Below are positions 34,301 through 45,444 of a stretch of DNA of 64,000 nucleotides, piece by piece. The notes beneath the pieces are model-generated. The model ran no database searches, was not told where the DNA came from, and saw nothing but the letters and a program-made list of their open reading frames with translations. The first letter of the stretch is position 1. Each line of letters starts with the position of its first letter. This stretch comes from Apostichopus japonicus (lineage: Eukaryota; Echinodermata; Holothuroidea; Aspidochirotida; Stichopodidae): positions 21,664,501 through 21,728,500 of the forward strand of contig NC_092568.1 in NCBI RefSeq assembly GCF_037975245.1. Reading direction: 5' to 3'. The position numbers and the translations under genes are program-made.

Positions 34301-37300
34301 TACGCCTATGTAAAAGGGAATACAGTTCGTGAATGCAAGCAACTAAATATGTCGCTCTTTGGTTCACAGTCGTGTAACTTACTTTCTATTCCGCCGCCTT
34401 TTTGAGCAGACGCAAGCTAATATTCCTATAAACGAAACGATTGCAAGAATCCCACATAGATTCGAGACGGCCAAAATAACAATGCTGATGGTGGAATCAT
34501 CTGAATCATCTGAAAAAAAAAGTATACCAAACGGATAAACATAGTATTCAATATATGCAGCTGTTGCAGAAATTGACACATGTTGTTCATTAATGGTTAT
34601 CAGTACAGCCTCCCTCCCCTCCCCTGCCCACCCTCTTAAAACGTTACATAAATTCCCTCCATGGCAAATAATTTTATTGCCATGAAACATTCCAACGAAC
34701 AGTCGGAGGATGACTACTTGTGCACCCACGTGAAAGTTTTAACAAATTAGATCAGGATAACTTTAGGGAACGTTTGCGTAACCACGCCAACCAACCTAAT
34801 ACCCCATCCCACGCACACCACACATACACGCATATCTGTCTCTCCTTGTGATTGTCGTGAATCATTTCATTGCCCCGCTCTCCAATCTACAGTGGCGTTC
34901 ACAATGGAAAGAAGGGGAGGGGGCTATAGAAATGTTTTACAGTCTTGTGTGTTAAGAAACACTAAACCTGCGATATATCCCAAAATGGAATGAGATGTCT
35001 CTCTGCTGTTTTACGATAATTGCTTATCCTATCTTTCACATATTGCCAATGAATATGGCTAGGTTTTTGTCTCCTTTGGTTTTGGACAATGAAACTAACC
35101 TGGGGATTCAGATTTGGATTCGGATTCGGATTCAGATGAAAGATCAATATCCATAGAGTCCTGATCTTCGGAGTCTTCATATTTCTTGGTTGACGTTTCT
35201 TTACATATCCCAGTAAAAACATCACAGGTTGCATCATTTGCGCATGTGCACGATGAGTTACAGTTCGGTCCCCATTGCTCCAAGTTACATGTGCCCTTGC
35301 ATCTGTATGAGATATTTCAAGCAGGACAAAACTTGTAAACTTCATTTTTAACGAGCAGAAGGATGGGGGGGGGCGGGTTGGGGTGGGGTCGGTAAAGAAG
35401 TCCAAGGCAAGCGCAAAATGATGTCATATTAACGGAAAATCCAACCAGCATTTGGATCACATTGGCAAGCAGTTTATAAAATGTCACTTCTCTCGACACC
35501 AATTAGTGGACTCTAGAAATTATTTTGTATAGCAGAGCCACATTATCACCAAAATCCCTTATATCGCCTGCTCTCATGTATACCCCCGTATATCAAAACT
35601 TACCCATCTCCTTGGTAACCAGGTGGACAAGTTTCACATGACCCAGTGATGTGATCACAAAACGGACACACGCATTTCTGTATGCAATCCCTGCCAAAAA
35701 ACCCATTCGGACACTTTTCGGAGCAGGTTTGCCCTGTGTAGCCATCTAAGCAGAGACATCGGTTGTTTGGCTCATCACAAAATCCATGACCCGAGCAGCA
35801 GCTTTCTGCACAAAATGATCCCTGGAAACCAGGAGCACAGGGTTCGGTGCAGTAAAACCCTCTCCAACCAGGGTGACATCTACAAGATCCAAAGATATAG
35901 TCGCATACATCAGCATTCAAACTAGTGCATTGCTCGCAATTTAATGCACAGTTCTCGTCATAACTTGGATTGCATCCCTCCTGACAACGGTCGTCACGGT
36001 AACCTCCCGGACACAAGCACTCCCCGGCTATCGGATGATTTACCCCACCATTCTCACAGATCAAGGCGGTTGACTGGCAGTTACGACCGTATTCGCCCAA
36101 ATCGCATCTGGTAAAAGATCAGGACATGATATATTGACATTGCATTGTGTCTGTACCCAAATAAAATATAATCCCTTGAATTAAAAATGGCTTCCATTTA
36201 ATATGAGATCCGTAAACATTCCGGTGCAATTGGCAAGTGTTATTTTTTTAATCTTGAGGAGATTTACGTGGGTGGTTATTGTTTTTGTATTCTCTCTTAA
36301 GGTGGATCTTATAAAGTAACTCTGTCTATTCGCACATTTGTAATAGCGACATTTTACATTAATCTCTCTATTATATTGAAGTAGAATTAATCCTCTTAAG
36401 TAGAATAAGACTAAGCATATTTGAAAATAATTCCACTTTAAGTAAACTTGTATTTTACATAAGCGTAATTGTATTTTACCTAAGTAAAATTGTGCTCTAA
36501 TTAAGCTAAATAACTAGTTTTTTTTAACGTGAAGTGGAATTCTATTTAACTTAACTATAAATGAATTAATTCACTAAATTAGAATGCTTTACTGTTAAAG
36601 AGAAAATGGCAACTAATTTCACGTATGTAATATATAGTTCTATTAAGTGAATGATTGGTTATAGCTAAAGCGAAATTGAATTATTCTCTTAGTTAAGTGG
36701 AATTTCACTTAAGAAGAATGAATTAATTTTCAGTGTCATCAATTCTGCTAAAGCTAAATGCAACTGCATTTTACTTAAGTCAAATGCTATTTCACTGCGT
36801 GAAAAATTATTGTACTCAAGTAGAACTGTATTATACTTAAGCTAATTACAACGGGTTTTCACTTAAGTATAATTTGTAGTATTTCATGCAAATTTCACCA
36901 GAGTACTAAGATTATGTTCCTCTTTAACATATCAAAAAGAAATTTTAAATTGGACTATTCTTTTAACTGAACTTAAATAGAACAGAGAGGTAAATGGTTA
37001 AAAATGTTTGCCATAGTAACGACACAATTAGTCTTCTTATACAAACAGGGAGTTGTTATGGCATCAGGGAGTTGTTTCAACTTCCTGGTACAACCGTGGT
37101 ACCTGTTTCAAACCAGGAAGTTGTTTTCCATAGCAACTCCCTCCCTGTTCAAACTATAGCGGACATAAAGAGCGGCCAAGCGAAACAGCAATTAACAGTA
37201 TATAGCCATCGAGCAGCTATTTCACAACAAGCAAGCAATAAGGGAGATCAATACTGATACAACATTGCGACATTAGTTGGAATTTGGAAATAGTGAAATG

Positions 37301-40300
37301 TTCATATTTTGACTAAATTTGACTGGACTTTGATAGAGAAATGGCTGAAGGAGTGACATTAACGTTGTCAGTATCATTATTAACGAGTACACATAATGTT
37401 TTGTATACAATTTGTCGGTTCATTTATATAGTTCCAATATTGATTGTTCACAAACCTTGTGGTGCAGTCGTGTCCTTTCCAACCCTCTTTACAGTCACAC
37501 GTGCCATCGACAGAGTCACACGAACTCCCGTACAGACATCGACAAGCCAAGGCACAGTTTTCACCATAGTAGCCCGGTAGGCAGTCTGTCGGATATCATT
37601 TAAAACAAAAACGAAGAAAAAAGCAAAATCACCAAGGTGACAAAACTGAGAACATGCACACCAATGAGAAAATAAGCCGTCAATGGACGCACACAGATTT
37701 GGAATTCAAACAGACATACATAATTATATATAGCTACAATTATACATTTAGACTGGAAATTTGTCAAGATTTGGGGGTGGATTCTTAATGTTTTAATAAC
37801 ATCACAATTAAATTCACTGCGGCATGATAATCTAACAAACAACATTTGGGAGTTTTTCATCCTTAATTTCAGTGTTCAAAATTAATATAACCTAGAATAA
37901 AATCCAACATTTTGGATTTAAGTGGTCCGACATCCATAGTTTAACAATATTTTCAATCTACTAAACAACTAACTGTAATGCCTGACTTAAACAAAGTTTT
38001 TACTTCATTTGTCGAGTTTATCTTAGTGTGTGACATTGTCGCCGTGTTAACTTGTGTATGCGATATAGCAAGCATCAGTATATATGATGTAACGAAGTCG
38101 TCATGTTATATTCCTGTCAAAGGTCAAGCACATAACGGCGTCGGAAAGCGTCATATATAGTCGTAGTTCAGAGAGTCAGAGATCAAAGGATCAAAGATAT
38201 GCAAGCCGTCATCGGGATGGAAGTCGCAGAACTCATAGGAGTGTTTCAAGTACGAGTATCTCCGTTGAAGAATGTAAAGACATATAGGCATACAGTACGT
38301 AATCAGGTTATACCCGGATTGTGACAGTTGTGTAGTTAACATAACAATGACACTACCGTAAGTAACATAAAACAATGACAGCATCGTTCGTAAAGACTTC
38401 AAGTTAGATGCCAGTCCCATCATTATCATATAAATAGATCTGCTATAGGGGGTGAGAGGAGGGGGGGTGAGTGGGTTGGGGTGAGTGCATTATCATCGGA
38501 ATCATCCTTACACACAGAGTACTATCAAAGTAAGTAAAGATAATAAAAAACACGTTGGGAGACCAAGGAAAGGTCTGTCTCATACCCCTACCAATTGCAT
38601 GAATAGAGGTGTTGATAAAAGTTTAGTCTTTTAACGCCCCTTCCCCACTCATCAAATCCCCAATCGCCATCGGCAAAATTTTATCCAAACTTGGCATTAC
38701 TCATTCATAAAAGTTCATTTATGCAAAGTTCATTAGCCATTCCGCCTGAAATCTTATAAGCATTCTATGTGCATGAGAGTATCCTGCCTTCTCCCCAAGC
38801 TATACGTTCCTTTTACAGTCACAAACCAACATGGCGGGTTTCATATAATATGTATACCATACCACAATTAGAGCAGTGTATGTCAGCCTGAACAAAAAAT
38901 TAACCAGCGTCGCAAAATAGTCCTAAATTGACCTAGTGAGGCGACTCTCTTTTTTGGACGTTTTAGTTCAAATCATTCTCCTTTTTTCATGCCTGTATGT
39001 TAAAAAGGATGAAATAATCTCTAATGCCTCCCTGAAATAATTTACTGATGGTCTAAAAATCTTGAGGGTTGGAGGTGACTTGAGGCGTTTGAGAAAATCC
39101 TTGGTGAAACGGGAAGAATATTCTGAAAGCGAGAACTTGCTGATTGGTTGGGGAGCACTATGCTAAACTTTGAGCTCTTCTAGCTCAACGGTCTAAACGG
39201 TCATGGTGGCAAAAATAGAATATGCTATGATAGCCCGACCAGGCCATTAGCTATCATATATGGTTGCTATATAGGACATGTCAGTTAAAAACTTCTAGAT
39301 CTATGATTTAGCGGCCTTGGAAAGTGACGAATTTATAGTGTTGAAGTCAATGGAGGAATGAATTGTGTTAAGGCACATATACCATATAGTATATGGTTGA
39401 AAATAATATATATACACTTTCTTTCGTCGTAGAGATTGCTTTCCATAGCCATTTATAAATGCACTGATGACGAACAATGAATCGCTGTCGTTATGAATAA
39501 AGCATGAGTCAGTAAATTTTGCAACTCTAGTCAAGCTTACCTCATTGTGGACCTATACTTTTCTATTGTGCTTAATAAATAAACAAAATGAAAGCAATCA
39601 GACAAGTTCCTCTTTCCAAAAGTATATTTCACACCATAGTCATACAGTTGACATATTGGTTTGTTTGATAATCAAAGCACTGCAATCATGCATGGTAAGG
39701 TATATCTTGGGGGAATTCCACCAGACCTATTTTCGCGAACCGATGGTCGGCTAGACCGATGGTCTATGGATGGTCAATCGATAGGCGTATAACTAGAGTT
39801 TATCATTAGAGGGGCTTCAGAGGGGGTCAAGGAGATTGACAAGAGTTGCAATATTGTTTAAATAAAGGTATCGCTATATCTAATTATTAAGTTATTTTGT
39901 ATTCTCAAATTTCTTTTGGGGCAGCAGGGGGGTGAGACTTTTGAGAGCGGGATGCTTTCGCCCCCTACAACCCCTCTGGTTACGCCACTAGTGGAGCCCT
40001 AGTATCAATGCAAACCGCACCATGCAGCCCCCTTGCGCAAGTCACTGGTCGGCCACTATGAAAAGAAATGGCTGTAAAATTCTGTTTAATTACGCGCTTT
40101 ATCAACGTAATATAACCAGTAGTAATATTTGTCTTACCACTATAATAGGCCTAGTAATAGTTTCGGTCTCGCGGGGCCTAGTAATAGTTTCGGTCTGCCG
40201 GACCTTCGGTCTCGCGGACCTCGGTCTCGAAGACCTTCGGTGTCGCGGACCTTTTTTAATTTCGGTCTCGCGGACCTTCGGTCTCGTGGTTGTAACCATA

Positions 40301-43300
40301 TCTTGTTCAGAACCATTTGAATACTGTCGGAATTTCCCCAAATTACACAAATCAATAACAAGTCGCCAATTGTACTTCATATCTCCACCATGGAAGCGTT
40401 TTCAACACAGTAACTATCGTTGTAACAATCATGTTAAATTTCCTCCACTTAACCTTCTAAAACTAAGTCTTATTATATACTGCATATGCATTCTAAATAT
40501 TTTAATTGATTGGCGAAACTGCCACTGCAAAACACGGTAGTAATGATAGACACATATTTTTTTTTTAATTATTTCTGTGGTTGTAAGGCGTCGCCTTTGC
40601 TTTCTGATTGATTTTGTTTGCTTGCGTGACTTGCTTGTCATATGCTGCAGACACCATTTCAATTACCCTAACGGTTTGATTCTTACTTTACACAAATACT
40701 ACAAATATTTGGGGTTTCAACTCTTTTGTTCTGTCAAAACAGAAGCGAACAATGTATCGAAACTGAAACTTCTTCTATACATAGGCACCAGATAATAAGG
40801 TAAACCGCATCCGTGAAAAGGGCACAAGCAGTCCATTTGAGTCCGTCAGGAGGGCATTCGCCCCCCCCCCCCCTGACTGTATGGACGCTCCGCCACTGGT
40901 TACAAACCTTGTGGTATAGTAAACATTTAAAACTTCCCGAAATATTTCATTCGACGTGGGTTTCGCTTTGTAAACTCTTTAACGATGACCCGTATAACTA
41001 ATCCATCCGTTCTTGCTTTATGGATATGAAGCATTAGCATATTATTATACCGTTTTTCACCAATTGTGCTCCGCAACTATGTCTTTATTCGGCGTTGTAC
41101 GGAGAAGGATCTCTCTCCGGAGGCTGCGCTCATTGGTGCCAGTAGGTATATGTGTATTAGACAGAGAACATTCGGAAATGCCAGGCGAATGTCACTGTGG
41201 CCAGACAGGATCGAGATACTAACAATTTTTTTTCCATTCGAAATAGCTTTGAGTTTTGACCCACAGAAATTCATTAATAGTTCTAAATTAGGATTAGATC
41301 TCTTACTGAAATATCGCTGACCTAATAAGGTGATCAAGAGTACAATTTTTATGTAGAAAAAGGGCACATTTTTTAACCTGAGGAAAAGTGGGGGGCACGT
41401 GCACCGTGTGCCCCCGGTTCCGCCGCCCTTGCATCCAATGAGAGCATTGTATGAGAGGAGGGGAATGGGGAGGAGGAGACGAGCCCGAAAGGAGGAGAAG
41501 TAAAGTGAAGGTAACGTGGAGGGAAAGACAATAAACCGCAACAATACAGCTTGTATATATGATATCAATCAAATTTTCAGTGAGCTGAGCAAATGCAAAA
41601 TGACAAAGTAAACAAATCTGATTTGATACAATCCCGTCTCATTTCTCACACATACTTTCCCCACTTCACATTAACCACCGTATGAATGCTCATTTCAAAC
41701 CGAAGAAGCCCTATATATGAACTATATAAGAACTATATATGTGAAACTCATTTGCGGGAAGCATGCAATGTAAACAAACCTCGAAAGAAAACAGTAAAAC
41801 AATAAAACAGTAAGGTTTTATTTTTATTTTTATTTTTTCTACCAGTTTGTTTTCTTTCTTTTTTGATAAGTCTCAGAAGAAAACGAGTGATCACAGGTAA
41901 CACCGATATGGAGGCATCTTGTCAAAAGTTTATCAAGCCCAACCCCTGTTCTCCTCTTGTACATGACCATATACAGCAAACACACCATCATGATGGCAGA
42001 GAAATCTGAAGGGTGTCACATTTTTGTCGTAGTTGACGGTATTTTGTTCAGAAAAAGTCAGTAGAAGAAACTTTTCACGAGATAGTATCATAAAAATCTG
42101 CAGATTCACGATCACGGATAAAGAAAGGCCGTACTTACTTTTCGTACAACCCCTGTCAGTTGGAAGTACGGTGGTCCAGCCATCTCTGCACACCAACTCC
42201 TCCGTATATACGTACACGTCATCGATGTGGATTAAACCATTTCTGAGAAGGAGGCAAAAAGTTTTTATTTCAATCATTTACCGACCGCATGGCCGAACTT
42301 TAAAACTGGGTCAGGTAAAACCGGTCCCCCATCGCCCCAAATTTACGGGGCCCAACAACGCGTCCATATAACGTGATGATGAAAATAATAGATTGTGCGT
42401 ATGAAAATTATTGGTAAATTTGTCTTCCTTTACCACGATGGAATTACTAACTAACTTCTAAACACCAAAGACTGAGCCAAGACATGCAATGAAATAAACT
42501 TCGTTATCTTTTGGTAATCGAGCAACAAGTATCTATACATCGACCGTATGATTGCTAATATATTGCAACCCAACCTACTTATGTTTTTTGTTAGCTTTCC
42601 TCCTGAAAAGTGACATTCACGTGGACGCTTATAGGGAGTGGGGGGGGGGGCTAGAGCTAGCAAACTGCAATTCTAGCATCACCACCCCCCCCCCCCCCAC
42701 CACTCTCTATCTCTCTTTCTCGGCAATGACAGCAACTGTCAGGCTTCCACTCAAACTCAAGAAACACGATAAGAAGCATGTGAAACTAGGACTGTTAAAT
42801 GAGAGCTTATATTGCGAAAACAGAATCGTTCAAATGCTATCAAACTGACATAACATTCTATTTTTCTTTTGCACTGTTAAATATTAGCTAACCACTAAAA
42901 GCGGAGTGATTGTGTCCATTGTCTGATCGGTCTCACTGTGAAAACTGTAAAAGACATCAAAGCTGTGTGTTAAGTCAGATCTAAAAGGAGTGTAGTCTTC
43001 GTGCATCAAGTCATTGGAAACCGTGACGGCACTAGGTTTTATTACCATAGAGGTAGATTCAAGAATCGCCCCTTCCCCGTTCCCCTATTGATTGCAAATC
43101 GGCTGGGAACTTTTTCTCCCCCAGTCACCTGAATAAATATGCCTTTTTTCAGAAAAAAAAACATATACAATCTCAGGAATGCCATTTTTAAAGTATTGTC
43201 TGATATCGTTACAACAAATTGTTCATCGCTTTCAGTACTACAATAATACAAGGTACTAAAGAGAATGTATACTCAATAGCATAATATTACATATATATCA

Positions 43301-44710
43301 CCCCAATATGAACAACTTATTTTTCTCAAGGAGGGGAGGGGACACCCTTCCAAGATACCAAGATATCGTCTTCCAGCGATAAATGGCTGATGTCACCCAG
43401 CCCCAAAGCCGTCTCCCTTCGCCCCTCTCACTTCCTTCAGCACATGCTTCCCCCCCCCCCCCCCCACCGGATAACCTACCGAAACATCCTGGATGCTGTC
43501 ATTGTACTTACCGAATACGATCACACGTTATGGCGTTAAAGTCTTCTTCACATTGCCAATCATTCATCCAAGATGATGGGTATTTTTCTTGTACATTCAC
43601 TAACCTTTATATGGGGAAATTGCAAAGGAAAGAAATTCGCTTTACTGGTTTACAAAGAATTTTTCAACAAGCTTGCTACTATTTTGAAAGCGGAGATGAA
43701 GCCAGAATTAAGAATTCATTCGGCATTTATATTGTAATGATAATTAAACCATCTAAAGAAAAATGTCTGGTAAAACATCCAGTATTTTATTTTTAACTTT
43801 TTTATTATTTTTTATATTATTTTATATTTACACTTAAGTCTTTTACTTAATAAGAGAACTTCCGCCCCCATGGAGTCCTTTCAAGAAACGTTCATATCTG
43901 TAACCTAGATCCCCCCCCCCCCCGTCACCCGACCTTGAAAATAATGTGCAAGTCACTGTCTTATACAAACAAATGTAAACTTAATTGGTTATCTGTACGG
44001 AAGCCTAAAATTGCAATTAGAATAAGAAAAACATTGCCCATAAGTCGACATTTTCAGTAAATTGTTTAGATTACAAGATTATATCTTCTCAAAAATCAGA
44101 AAAATGTTGGATTGCTCAGTTGCTCAGTTGGAATGAAGTGAACAATTGTACATTTTGTATAAAAATGTTGAATTGACGACATATGATAAGTTGTCAAATA
44201 AACATTTTGCAGAAAAATTGTTCAATTGCTCAGATGGAATGAAGTGAACATGCATAAAACATTTTGCAGAAAAAGGTTGAATTGACGAGATACATTTTTT
44301 TTTCCTGATTTGGTAAGATATTATCTTGTTATCTAAAGAATTTAGTAAAAACGTTGACTTATTTGGGGCAAGGTTTTCTTATGTTGATGGCACTTTTTGG
44401 CTTCCGTATATCTTAGTTCACGGGAACGAAGAGCTTTTTTAACCAGTCATTGTTTTTTTAAATGTCAATACTTTGTTTATGAAAAATAGCAATAGCCTTT
44501 GTCTGGAATTTGTAGTACAGAATACATATAAAGGATTTACTCTGCCGGGACGTTTTTGTAGTTTCAAACTGCAAAGTCACTCGAATGACAGACAAACGCT
44601 CTGACAACTGCAAAACGTAAATGGTATTTTTGATGGCATTTTGGTGACATATTTTGCCTTACTCTAGAGATCAAACATAATGCTAACCAACTCGAAAATC
44701 ACTAGTAACT

Positions 44711-44792
<82 letters not shown>

Positions 44793-44948
44793 ATATATAT
44801 ATATATATCTATATCTATATATATATATATATATATATATATGGCCCGTGGTTCGAATCCCGGTGGAGGCTGAAAGTTTTTTCACTGTTCTTGATTTTCC
44901 AACTCATTACGATTTTCATTTATATATATATATATATATATAGCTATA

Positions 44949-45003
<55 letters not shown>

Positions 45004-45381
45004 ATCGTAATGAGTTGGAAAAGTGAAAAAACTTTCAGCCTCCACCGGGATTCGAACCACGGGCCTCCCGCTCTGTACGCGGACACCCTAACCACTAGGC
45101 TATGGACGCTGATTGTATGTCCAGAGGTTCGAAACCGGTAAGGAAGATCGTAATTCCACTGTAGGCGTTTGTCACCTATATCGAACAATACTAGTTCTGT
45201 TTTTGGTGACATATTTTGCCCTACTCTAGAGATCAAACATGATGCTATCCAACTCGAAAATCATTTGTGATTCCTAAAGCCGGATCTCGAAAGAGATACT
45301 TTGAACAGACTCATTACGATTTTCCAACTCATTACGATTTTCATTTATATATATTCATTTGCCTTTGTCGTTTACCTCCAT

Positions 45382-45444
<63 letters not shown>

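Larger units (their letters stand above)
37586..42138 (-). other. Intron 3 of receptor C
   Basis: 4.5 kb with a short MITE at 39.8 kb, a GC-rich minisatellite at 40.1 kb and fragments of GGGGGCACGTGCACC-type repeats near 40.85 and 41.4 kb. No extra exon is needed, since exons 3 and 4 join in phase. Confidence 0.65.

Noticed and set aside
43383-43796. 137-codon plus-strand frame
   Set aside because: It is antisense to receptor C exon 2, which has EMI homology and splice sites; the plus-strand peptide resembles nothing and spans a poly-C run.
45038-45109. Functional tRNA gene
   Set aside because: The length and boxes fit, but the T stem pairs poorly and the unit recurs in inverted partial form with SINE body sequence, so a SINE head is more likely.
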